DNA of 64,000 nt from CAVYOE01 sp963770155 (GTDB lineage Bacteria > Actinomycetota > Thermoleophilia > Solirubrobacterales > 70-9). The DNA is taken from assembly GCA_963770155.1 (NCBI GenBank), contig CAVYOE010000001.1:372001-436000 (forward strand). The letters run 5' to 3'. The notes beneath the pieces were generated by a model, which worked only from the letters and a program-made list of their open reading frames with translations, had not been told where the DNA came from and did no database searches. This document shows positions 8,115 through 16,467 of the stretch, in pieces. Numbering within the stretch: the first letter of the stretch is position 1; every line of letters starts with the position of its first letter. A program made the translations under genes and the position numbers.

Positions 8115-9545
8115 ATGGAGGCCGGAGGCCGGCCTCCGCGGAGTCCAGGGTCCGGGGACGAGCCACCCGAGCAGCCGCCGACCCCCGGCGGACCGCCACC
8201 CGAGCAGCCGCCGACCCCCGGTGGAACGCCGCCCGAGCAGCCGCCGACCCCGGGGACGGGCGGTCCCCCGGCCGAGGAGCCACCGCCCGGTGACTGGCCG
8301 ACCGGGGACTATTCGACCGAGGACTATCCCGATCTGCCGCCCGAGGAGCGCGAGCGGCGCCGGATCCCGCGCAGTCGCCGGCCGCCCCCGCGGACCCATC
8401 GCCGTCACCGCGACCTGCCGGCAAAGGTCCGCCGGCGCCAGGCTGTGGCGGGCGCAGTTGTTGTCGGCCTGGTGGCGATTGGAGGTGTACTGCTCTTCTC
8501 CGGTGGTGACGACGACGGCGACGCACCCGAGCCGAAGCAGCTCACCCCGGGGCAGCTGGTCGGGCAGACGATCATCGGGGGAGTCGGCCGCTCGGGGCCG
8601 AGCAAAAAGCTGTTGGCGCGGGTCCGCAAGGGGCAACTCGGAGGCGTCATCGTCCGCCCCCGGAACGAGCGCGTCGCCCGGATCACGACCACCCAGCTGC
8701 AGCGGGCGGCAACTGCCGGGGACAACCCGCCGCTCCTGATCATGATCGACCAGGAGGGGGGACCGGTGAAGCGCCTGCCCGGCCCGCCGTCGATGTCTCC
8801 CGCGCAGCTCGGACAGAGCGGCGATACCGCGGCCGCCCAGACCGAAGGCGAGCAGACCGGCGCGTATCTCTCCGGCCTCGGGATCAACGTCGACCTCGCC
8901 CCGGTCGCCGATGTCGCCAAGCCTGACACTGCACAGACGATCTCCGAGCGGACTTTCGGCACTGATCCCGCCCGGGTTGCCGAGCTGGTCGTCGCCTTTG
9001 CCGACGGCCTCGGCAAGGCCGACGTCGCTGCGGCTGTCAAGCATTTCCCCGGCCTTGGCTTCGCCAGTGCGAACACCGACTTCAGCGGCGACGTCACGAT
9101 CCGCGCCTCCCAGAGGGAGATCGAGGCCGACCTGACTCCGTTCTCGGCCGCGATCGACTCCGGCGTACAGATGGTGATGCTCTCCAACGCGATCTACCCG
9201 ACCTACGGCTCGGCGGACCCAGCCGCGTGGTCGACGCCGATCGTCAACGGCGAGCTGCGCGAGCGGCTTGGATTCAACGGGGTGATCGTCACCGACGACC
9301 TCGAATCGGCCGCCACCAAGGCAGTCGCCGCGCCCGCCGAGGCGGCCGTGCTAGCGATCGGGGCGGGTGTCGACATGGTCCTGTTCGCAAAGAGCGAATC
9401 GGCCTCGGCCGCCGCATACCGCGCCCTTTCGCGTCGAGCCGCCTCCGGGAAACTGCCGCGAAGCACTCTCGAGGACGCTTACGAGCGGATCACTGACATG
9501 AAGGAGACATACGCCGCCGCTCCGGCCGAGCCCGCGGCCGACTAG
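8115..9545 (+). CDS. Membrane-anchored GH3 (NagZ-like) protein
   Basis: 476 aa, ATG directly after the aspS stop. Residues 1-100 are a proline-rich cytoplasmic stretch with three near-identical repeats around EQPPTPGG, then a very basic segment and one membrane span (VAGAVVVGLVAIGGVLLF, about 110-128). The exported part is a glycoside hydrolase family 3 barrel: LIMIDQEGGPVKRL, GINVDLAPVADV, AAAVKHFPGLGFASANTD and GVIVTDDLES, whose Asp matches the GH3 nucleophile. In NagZ the loop after KHFPG carries an Asp-His acid/base dyad (HFPGHGDT..DSH). Here the His positions are gone, so activity may be altered. The likely substrate class is beta-N-acetylhexosamine in the cell wall. Confidence 0.85.
   Translation: MEAGGRPPRSPGSGDEPPEQPPTPGGPPPEQPPTPGGTPPEQPPTPGTGGPPAEEPPPGDWPTGDYSTEDYPDLPPEERERRRIPRSRRPPPRTHRRHRDLPAKVRRRQAVAGAVVVGLVAIGGVLLFSGGDDDGDAPEPKQLTPGQLVGQTIIGGVGRSGPSKKLLARVRKGQLGGVIVRPRNERVARITTTQLQRAATAGDNPPLLIMIDQEGGPVKRLPGPPSMSPAQLGQSGDTAAAQTEGEQTGAYLSGLGINVDLAPVADVAKPDTAQTISERTFGTDPARVAELVVAFADGLGKADVAAAVKHFPGLGFASANTDFSGDVTIRASQREIEADLTPFSAAIDSGVQMVMLSNAIYPTYGSADPAAWSTPIVNGELRERLGFNGVIVTDDLESAATKAVAAPAEAAVLAIGAGVDMVLFAKSESASAAAYRALSRRAASGKLPRSTLEDAYERITDMKETYAAAPAEPAAD
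8163..8261 (+). repeat. Three tandem 33-bp in-frame repeats
   Basis: Three 33-base units begin at 8163, 8196 and 8229, each containing GAGCAGCCGCCGACCCC. They encode the Pro-rich repeats at the N-terminus of the GH3 protein. The units differ at a few bases, mainly in the third copy. Confidence 0.9.
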
Positions 9546-9554
9546 GCTGCCGCG

Positions 9555-10517
9555 ATGCTCGAGCGCCTCAAGCCCGAGGACACGCGCGATCTGATCCGGC
9601 TCGCCGGCGGCCTGCTCTTGGGGCTTGGGATTCTCACCCTGGCGACCCGGAAGGAGGGTGACTGGGAGTCGGCGATCCTCTTCCTCCTCTACCTGGTCGG
9701 CGCAGTGATCCTGTTCGGGGGCGGGGTGCTGACCCACCGGGACACCGGCGAACTCAGGCCCTGGCAGGCCGTGTTCAGCGTGTTCGGCCTCGCCTTCGTC
9801 GTGCTGGCGCTGTTCCAGTTCATCGACATGATCGGCGGCAATCCCGACGCCGCCCTCAATGTCTTCTGGGTCTTCGCGGTTGCTGCCGCGCTCGCCCTCT
9901 ACGCCGGAATGGAGGTGGGGATCCGGTTTCAGCTCCTGCTGGCCGGCCTCGCCTTCGTGATCTCGTGGATGGCGCTCGCCGACAAGATCATCGGCTTCGT
10001 CGACAACGACCTCCTCTTCCGGTTCTTCCTCGGACTTGCGGCGGCCATCGTGCTCGTCGTCGGCGTGATCATCTGGCGCGCCGACCGCAGGGAGGGCCTG
10101 TGGAAATTCTCAGAGCTGCTGACCGCTGCGGGCATCGCCGCCGTGATCTCAGTCGGGCTCGGCACCGGAACGATCGCCGACCAGGGCTCGCTCACGCCGT
10201 TCTTGACCGAGCCGGTCTCTGAGAGCCACTGGTACTGGGACGCGGCGCTGCTCGCTGTATCGATCGCGCTGGTCGCGGCCGGCACCTTGATCCGCCTTCG
10301 CGGACCGGTCTACGCCGGCGCGCTCGGTCTCTTCATCTTCATCGGGAGCGTCGGCAGCAGCGGAACGGGTCTCGCACTGCCGCTGGTCCTGATCGCCGCC
10401 GGCGCAGCGGCCCTCTGGCTCAGCCTCACCGATTTCAGCCTCGGCAACCAGCCGAGGCAATGGCTGAAGCAGCTCAGCGGCCACCCGGTTCCGCAGGGCC
10501 GCCGCAAGCGCAGCTGA
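9555..10517 (+). CDS. Polytopic membrane protein
   Basis: 320 aa, not recognised. It has about nine or ten hydrophobic segments, for example LIRLAGGLLLGLGILTLAT, AILFLLYLVGAVILFGGGVL, FSVFGLAFVVLALFQFI, NVFWVFAVAAALALYAGMEV, LLAGLAFVISWMALA and FLGLAAAIVLVVGVIIW. Short charged loops separate them, and a basic C-terminus (PQGRRKRS) probably sits in the cytoplasm. No transporter or enzyme signature is apparent. It follows the GH3 gene by 9 bases and ends two bases before the candidate 6S RNA, so it probably closes the hisS-aspS transcription unit. Confidence 0.8.
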   Translation: MLERLKPEDTRDLIRLAGGLLLGLGILTLATRKEGDWESAILFLLYLVGAVILFGGGVLTHRDTGELRPWQAVFSVFGLAFVVLALFQFIDMIGGNPDAALNVFWVFAVAAALALYAGMEVGIRFQLLLAGLAFVISWMALADKIIGFVDNDLLFRFFLGLAAAIVLVVGVIIWRADRREGLWKFSELLTAAGIAAVISVGLGTGTIADQGSLTPFLTEPVSESHWYWDAALLAVSIALVAAGTLIRLRGPVYAGALGLFIFIGSVGSSGTGLALPLVLIAAGAAALWLSLTDFSLGNQPRQWLKQLSGHPVPQGRRKRS

Positions 10518-10519
10518 CA

Positions 10520-10690
10520 GCCCCAAGCGGTGGTAGTTTGTGTGGCGGCCCGAACCTGTTCGCCAGCCGTCCCATGTTTACCCAACACATTTGGCCTTGG
10601 GAGTCGGTTTCCGGACAGCCCCATGGGGCCCGGTAGACACCCACCTGTATCGACGGGTTTTCAGGCCGGGCGGTAACGGCGGGTTGGGGC
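10520..10690 (+). ncRNA. ssrS: Candidate 6S RNA (ssrS-like)
   Basis: This 171-nt non-coding interval is closed by a perfect 7-bp stem (GCCCCAA 10520-10526 with TTGGGGC 10684-10690), has an open middle and carries internal hairpins. The 3' arm has GACACCCACCTG, a small hairpin CCTG...CAGG and then GGGCGGTAACGGC. This order resembles the 3' strand of E. coli 6S RNA (GACACATTCACC, hairpin, GGTTACAGCC). A palindrome GCCCCATGGGGC sits where the terminal helix would end. As I recall, the B. subtilis 6S gene bsrA also lies between aspS and mnmA. Actively transcribed 6S RNA binds RNA polymerase holoenzyme as a promoter mimic. No covariance test was possible. Confidence 0.55.
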
Positions 10691-10728
10691 CACTTAACCT
10701 CTAGCTCCGTGAACTCGCGGAGGTCGAT

Positions 10729-12179
10729 ATGACCGTCTCCCGGCTGCGGCACTACGTCGAGGACCGCTCGCACCGCGGGCCTGAGCCCGACGGCGCCGTC
10801 TCCGGCGCGGCCGGCGGCGCGCCGTGCGGCGATCTGGTCCGGGTCTCGCTGCTCGCCGAGAGCGGCAGGATCGCCGCCGCCCGCTTCGACGCCGAGGGCT
10901 GCGCGGCGCTCGCGGCCGCCGCCGCGGCCGCCTGCGAGATGGCCGAGGGCGCGACTGTGCTCGCCTGCGCCCGCATCGGCCCCTCGGAGATCGACGCGGA
11001 GCTCGGCGGCCTCTCGCCGGAGCGCCGTCCACGCCGCCGAGCTTGCCGCCGACGCCCTCGGCCGCGCGCTCGCCGCGCTGGCGTCTTCGGGCCAACCGCT
11101 GGCGGCACCACCCGAGCGAGGGCGAGCGCGCACTGATCGCGCTCAGCGGCGGGGTCGACTCGGCGGTGGCGGCGCTTGCTCGAGCGCGAGGCCGGGCGCG
11201 ATGTGGTCGCGGTCACCCTGAAGTTGTGGGCAGACCAGCGCACCGACACCGAGCGGCAGCTGCTGCTCGCCGGAAGCGGTGCTCCGGGCGCGCCGCCTGG
11301 CTCACTCGATCGGAGTTCCGCACCTGACGCTCGATCTCGAGGAGGGCTTCCGCGACCAAGGTGGTCGATGGCTTCATCGAGGGCTACCGGGCGGGCCGCA
11401 CCCCCAACCCTTGCGTCCGCTGCAACGGCGAACTCCGGATCGACGCGATGATCGAGCTCGCCGACCGCCTCGGCGCCGAGCACCTGGTGACCGGCCACTA
11501 CGCCCGGCTCGTCGACGACGGCGAGGGACCGCTGCTGGCTGCCTCGCGCGACTCGGGCAAGGACCAGACCCACATGCTCGCCTCGCTGCGGCCGGCGTCG
11601 CTGCGACGGCTTCGCTTCCCGCTCGCGGAGCTGACCAAGTCCGAGGTGCGCGAGATCGCCGCCCACGCCGAGCTCGCCGTGGCCCGTCAGCCCGAGAGCC
11701 AGGACCTCTGCTTCCTCTCGGGGACCGGCAAGCGCGAGTTCCTCCGCCGCCACGGCGGGCTCGAGGACGAACCGGGCGAGATCGTCGACGAGTCGGGCTT
11801 GGTTCTGGGCGAGCACCGCGGGCACCAGCACTTCACCGTCGGCCAGCGCCGCGGGCTGGGGGTCGCCGACGCTGAGCCGCTCTACGTCCTCTCCAAGGAT
11901 GCCGAGAGCAACCGGGTCGTGGTCGGGCGGCGCGAGCGCCTCGCGAAGCGCGTCGGTCCGTCTCCGCGGCGCCTCGCCTGCACCGCGAGCCGGGCCGGGT
12001 CGACCGGGTCCGCATCCGCCACCACGCGCCGGCCGCTCGCTTGCCAGCTCGAAGCGACCGGGAACGGCGGCGGCGAGCTCGTCGCCTGCCTCGCGGAGCC
12101 CGCCTACGGGGTCGCGCCGGGCCAGACCGCGTCGCTGCTCGACGGCGACCTCGTGGTTGGGCACGGAACCATCGTCTAG
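10729..12179 (+). CDS. mnmA: IscU-like domain fused to MnmA (tRNA 2-thiouridylase), several frameshifts
   Basis: ATG 10729 follows CGGAGG. Residues 1-130 form an IscU/NifU-type scaffold with PCGD and, 25 residues on, GCAAL. The third IscU cysteine (IHCSMLAEDA) is replaced in VHAAELAADA. After apparent indels near 11024 and 11107 the frame runs without any stop or start codon into MnmA (LIALSGGVDSAVAAL), so a true fusion is likely. The MnmA part has further indels near 11173, 11257, 11357, 11957 and 12042. It retains the ATP PP-loop, TPNPCVRCN with the first catalytic Cys, the GHYARL region and SQDLCFL with the second. MnmA thiolates U34 of Lys, Glu and Gln tRNAs. No cysteine desulfurase gene is adjacent. 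Confidence 0.78.
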
Positions 12180-12238
12180 CAAGAAGAACCCCGCTCCGAA
12201 TCACGTCTAGATGGGTTAAGTTGAACGCGCCCAACAGG

Positions 12239-12276
12239 GGAGGCCTGGGGCCTCCGTGGGAAGGCAAGAGCCTTCC
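12239..12276 (+). other. Two adjacent hairpins in the leader of the vWA gene
   Basis: GGAGGCC/GGCCTCC (12239-12255, 3-nt loop) and GGAAGGC/GCCTTCC (12259-12276, 4-nt loop) stand side by side, 24 bases before an AGGAGG ribosome site. No T-run follows either, so an mRNA-stabilising or regulatory leader fits better than a terminator. Confidence 0.5.
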
Positions 12277-12310
12277 GGGCAGCGGGAATTCCCCCGACCA
12301 GGAGGTTCTG

Positions 12311-13293
12311 ATGAAACGTAAGGCAATTAAGAGGCTTGGAAGCGCTTCTGCGCTTGTGGGTCTGGTCGCCGTGCTGGCGATCCTGCCGGCCGCGAGCGCG
12401 CCGGGCGCGGTTCTCCCGAACTGCAACCGTGCGAAGAACGTCGAGGCGATCATCGACGACTCAGGTTCGATGGCGTTCGAGGACTCGCTCAAGTTCCGTG
12501 CTGAGATGATCCGCATCTCGCGGGCTCCGGCCTCAACAAGGGCATCCAGATGGGCGGCGTCGAGTTCGCCGAGTCGGCTGCTCCACTGTGGACACCGGTT
12601 CCGCTTGGAGGGGCGTCCTCGGTCGCGGCTCTTGCCGGACCGCTGGCAGCGATTGACGCCAACGGCTCCGGTGGATCCGATACCGGTGGCGCCACCAACT
12701 ACGAAGCCGGATTCACCGTCGCTAACACGGCGAATCCGACGGCTGCCGCGCGCATCTTCTTCAGCGACGGCGCGCCGAACGAGCCGGATAGCACCCCTGA
12801 TCCCACCGTGTGGCGCAACCCGACTCCGACCAAGACGTACGTGGTCGGATTCAGCGGCGCAGCCAGCGTCCCGGGTGTGCTCAGCCAGATCGCCGCCGAC
12901 ACCGGCGGTGTGGTGTTCCAGCCCACGAGCTCGGCCAACCTGTTGCAGACGGGTGCCGATCTCACCGCAGCGCTGAACTGTCGTACCGCCCCCCAGCGGT
13001 TCACCGACACGTTCCAGCGTCAGGGCCAGGTCAAGGGCCATTCGTTCAAGGCCCAAGGCAAGACGGCGGAGATCCTGACCACGTGGGAATCGCCCACGCT
13101 GGTGTTCTCGCCGTCGGTCCCCCGCGGAGGCACGACAGCGACCGTCGCCAAGGTCAAGACAAAGACGGTCGCCGGCACCACGTTCCGTTCGCTCACCCTG
13201 CGTGGGCTGAAGAAGGGCAAGAAGGTGAAGTTCAAGGTCAAGGCCAAGAAGGTGTTCGGACCGAGCACCGCGATCACACAGGTGATCAAGTAG
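12311..13293 (+). CDS. Secreted von Willebrand A domain protein, one frameshift
   Basis: ATG 12311 has a consensus AGGAGG at 12300-12305. A signal peptide covers residues 1-33 (core ALVGLVAVLAILPAASA). The vWA domain starts at NVEAIIDDSGSM, whose DxSxS forms the metal-ion-dependent adhesion site. At about 12515-12529 one base is off and the domain continues in the next frame (GLNKGIQMGGVEFA, TNYEAGF, ARIFFSDGAPNEPD). The last 100 residues form the lysine-rich beta domain seen in other secreted proteins here (LKKGKKVKFKVKAKKVFG). Total is about 327 aa. vWA domains bind proteins, so an extracellular adhesion or sensing role is plausible. A strong terminator follows. Confidence 0.8.
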
Positions 13294-13315
13294 TCCCTGA
13301 CCGATACGAGTTGGG

Positions 13316-13350
13316 CGAGCGGCCGGCATCTGCCGGCCGCTCGTCGTTTT
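13316..13350 (+). terminator. Rho-independent terminator after the vWA gene
   Basis: A 13-bp GC-rich stem from 13316 to 13343 (CGAGCGGCCGGCA / TGCCGGCCGCTCG, TC loop) is followed by GTCG and TTTT at 13347-13350. It ends the vWA transcript and separates it from alaS. Confidence 0.88.
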
Positions 13351-13408
13351 GGAGGTCTCGGCGCTCCCGTCGCTCGTCCCCGCTGGCCGGATTCCTAGAC
13401 TGGGGCTC

Positions 13409-16059
13409 GTGAAAGCCGCCCAGATCCGAGAAACCTACCTCGAGTTCTTCGAACAGCGCGCGCACAAGCGGGTTCCCTCGGCATCGCTCGTGCCGGCCTC
13501 CCACGATCCGTCGGTCCTCCTGACGACCGCCGGAATGCAGCCGTTCAAGCCGTACTTCCTGGGGCGCGAAGACCCTCCGGCGTCGCGGCTGTGTGACGTC
13601 CAACGTTGCTTCCGGACCACGGACATCGAGGAGGTGGGTAACACGGCGCGGCATCTCACCTTCTTCGAGATGCTCGGCAACTGGAGCTTCGGGGACTACT
13701 TCAAGGAGGAATCGATCCCCTGGGGCTGGGAGCTCTCGACCGAAGCCTTCGGTTTCACCCCGGAGCAGATCTGGGTCACGGTCTTCGCCGGGGACGATGA
13801 GCTCGGACTCGGCCCCGACGAGGAAGCGATCGAGATCTGGCGCCGCGCCGGGGTCCCGGACGAGCGCATCGTGCGGCTGCCGCGATCGGAGAACTTCTGG
13901 CAGGCCGGGCCCACGGGGCCGTGCGGCCCCTGCTCGGAGATGTACCTCGATCGCGGCGAGAGATTCGGCGGCCCCGACGACCGCCCTGGTGACGACACGG
14001 ATCGCTTCATCGAGTACTGGAACCACGTCTTCATGACCTACGACCTGGCCGAGGACGGGACGCTGACCGAGCTGCCGATGAAGAACATCGATACCGGCAT
14101 GGGGGTCGAGCGGATGGCGGCGATCCTCCAGGGCGTCGACTCGGTGTTCGAGACCGACACGCATGTGGCCGCTGGTCGAGCTTGCCCAGGAGCTCTCCGG
14201 GAGCCGCTATGGCGAGCCCGGGAAGGTGACGCGGGCAATGCGGATCCTCGCCGATCACTCGCGCGGCACCGCCGCGCTGATCGCCGACGGAGTCGTGCCC
14301 TCGAACGAGGACCGCGGCTACGTCCTGCGGCGGATCATGCGCCGCGCGATCCAGCAGGGCCGCGCGATCGGGATCAGCCTCTCCGTTCATGGACAAGTTC
14401 GCGGAGCGCGCCCTCGAGCTGCTCGCCCCGGCATATCCCGAGCTCGCCGGCGAGAGCGAGACGGTCTTGCGCTGGGTCCGCGACGAGGAGGAGAACTTCG
14501 GCCGCACCCTTGATCGTGGCAGCCAGCTGATCGAAGAGCTGGTCTCCCGGGCGAAGGAGGAGGGGACCTCGTGGATCGACGCCGCCGACGCCTTCCAGCC
14601 TCCACGATACCTACGGCTTTCCCTACGACCTGACCAAGGAACTCCTCGCCGAGCAGGGCCTCTCGGTCGACGACCAGGGCTTTGAGGAGCTGATGGAGGA
14701 GCAGCGCGAACGAGCGCGGGTGGGGACCGCGAGCGCCCATGGCTCCGAGGACCGCCATGGAACCGTCCTCGCTTTCGCCTCCGAGGCGCCGCCGACCCGG
14801 TTCGTCGGCTACGAGAAGCTGCGCGCCGAGACCAGCCTTCTCGCGGTCACTTCCGAGAACGGCCGAGCGCTGGCCAAGCTGGAGGAAAGCCCGTTCTACG
14901 CCGAGGGCGGAGGACAGGTCGCCGACTCCGGGGTGGTGCGCTGGAACGGGACCGAGGCGCGGGTGCTCGATGTCTACCGCTCGGGGAGGACCAGGCAGTT
15001 GCGCTGGAGGTTTCCGAGCCGGGGCTGCCGGAGCCGGGCGTCCGGGTCGAGGCCGAGGTCGACCGGATCTCGCCCGCAAAGCGACCATGAAGAACCACAC
15101 CGCCACTCACCTCCTTCATGCCGCACTGCGGGAGACGCTCGGCACCCATGTGCGCCAGGCCGGCTCCGCCGTGCGCCCGGACAAGCTCCGCTTTGATTTC
15201 ACCCACAGCGCGCGGCTCTCAGCCGAGGAGCTGAAGACGATCGAGGACCAGGTGAACGAGTCGGATGAAGGCGAGCCGGCCGGTCCGCGCCCTGCAGATG
15301 TCGCGCAGCGACGCCGAGGCGCTCGGAGCCATGGCCCTGTTCGGAGAGAAATACGGCGAGTGGGTTCGGGTCGTCGAGGTCGAGGAGGTCTCGCGGGAGC
15401 TCTGCGGCGGCACCCACGTCGCCAACACAGCCGAGATCGGCATCTTCGTGATCACCTCCGAGGGCTCGAGCGCCGCCAACGTCCGCCGGATCGAGGCGCT
15501 GACCGGGCCGGCGGCGATCGACTACTTCCGCGAGCGCTCGGCCGCATTCGATGCGGTGGGCTCGGCGCTCGGCTCCCCCCAAGACCCGCTGGCCGGCGCC
15601 CGCCGGGCCGAGGAGCGGCTTGCGGAGATGGAAACGAAGGTCCGCGAGGCCGGTGCCTCGGGTGCGAAGGAGCAGGCCGCGTCGCTTGCCTCCCGGGCCG
15701 ACGAGGTCGCCGGCGTGAAGCTGGTCGCGGCCGCCGTCGAAGGCACCGAGCCGAGGGCGTTGCAGGAACTGGCCGAGCGGATCAAGTCATCGCTCGGCCC
15801 GAATGCGGCGGTGCTGCTCGGTTCCGCCAGCGACGGGGGCGTCTCGCTCGTCGCCAGCTTCGGTCCCGATGCGGTGAGCCGTGGGCTCCGCGCCGGTGAG
15901 CTGATCCGGGAAGCTGCGCAGATCGTCGGAGGAGGCGGTGGCGGCCGCGACGACTTCGCCCGGGCGGGCGGCAAGCAGCCCGAGCAACTCGAACGCGCGC
16001 TCGAGACGGCCAGGTCGCGGATCCGCTCGATGCTGGGCGGCACCCCGGGCGCCTACTGA
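13409..16059 (+). CDS. alaS: Alanyl-tRNA synthetase, about six frameshifts
   Basis: GTG 13409 begins MKAAQIRETYLEFFEQRAHK. The aminoacylation core (LTTAGMQPFKPYFLG, RCFRTTDIEEVG, TFFEMLGNWSFGDYFK, PMKNIDTGMGVERM) is intact. Conserved sequence then hops frames near 14161, 14385, 14598, 14985, 15072 and 15262. Across these breaks the expected segments are all present: MWPLVELAQELSG, MDKFAERALELL, HDTYGFPYDLTKE, the editing domain (KNHTATHLLH and CGGTHV, with Zn-binding His and Cys) and the C-Ala domain (GGGGGGRDDFARAGG). Restored length is about 880 aa, which is normal. Because alaS is essential and every block is kept, the breaks look like sequence errors. ruvX follows 21 bases on. Confidence 0.92.
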
Positions 16060-16080
16060 TCGCCGGGTCTGGTTAGCCTG

Positions 16081-16467
16081 ATGCGGGTGCTTGCCCTTGA
16101 TCACGGAACTGCGCGCTGCGGCTGCGCGATCTCTGACCCGAGCGGAACCCTCGCCCGGCCCCTCCCGGTGATCGAACCGACCGATCCGGCCCGCGTTGCC
16201 GAACTCGTCACCGAGCACGGGGTCGACCGTGTCGTCGTCGGCCTTCCGGTGACCATGTCCGGAGAGGAGGGGGAGCAGGCCGCGACGGCGCGCAGCTTTG
16301 TAAGCGATCTCGAGGGCCTGCTCGAGGTTCCGGTCGAGACCTACGACGAGCGCCTCACGACCAAGCTGGCCGCGCAGAGCGCCCGTGAAGGCGCCACCGC
16401 CGCCGAGGATTCCCTCGCCGCTGCGCATCTGCTCGAGTCCTACCTCGCCCGGGAGGGCGGCGGCTAG
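16081..16467 (+). CDS. ruvX: RuvX/YqgF-type Holliday junction resolvase
   Basis: 128 aa with an RNase H-like fold: MRVLALDHGTARCGCAISD supplies the first catalytic Asp, VDRVVVGLPVTMSGEEG the middle strand with conserved GLP, VETYDERLTT the DER motif, and AAEDSLAAAHLLESYL the last acidic residue. The family processes Holliday junctions and has been linked to 16S rRNA 5'-end maturation. Which role applies here cannot be read from sequence. Its TAG shares a base with the GTG of mltG, and the alaS-ruvX-mltG-aroE order is the usual one in Gram-positive bacteria. Confidence 0.93.
   Translation: MRVLALDHGTARCGCAISDPSGTLARPLPVIEPTDPARVAELVTEHGVDRVVVGLPVTMSGEEGEQAATARSFVSDLEGLLEVPVETYDERLTTKLAAQSAREGATAAEDSLAAAHLLESYLAREGGG

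Noticed and set aside
10540..10560. Second LexA-like box (CGAACCTGTTCG)
   Set aside because: The half-sites are only 2 bases apart instead of 4 and lie inside the candidate 6S RNA, where they can pair as an RNA stem.
13409..16059. Programmed frameshifting or a decayed alaS pseudogene
   Set aside because: Six shifts without slippery sites or stimulatory structures, and all catalytic and editing motifs retained, fit consensus errors far better.
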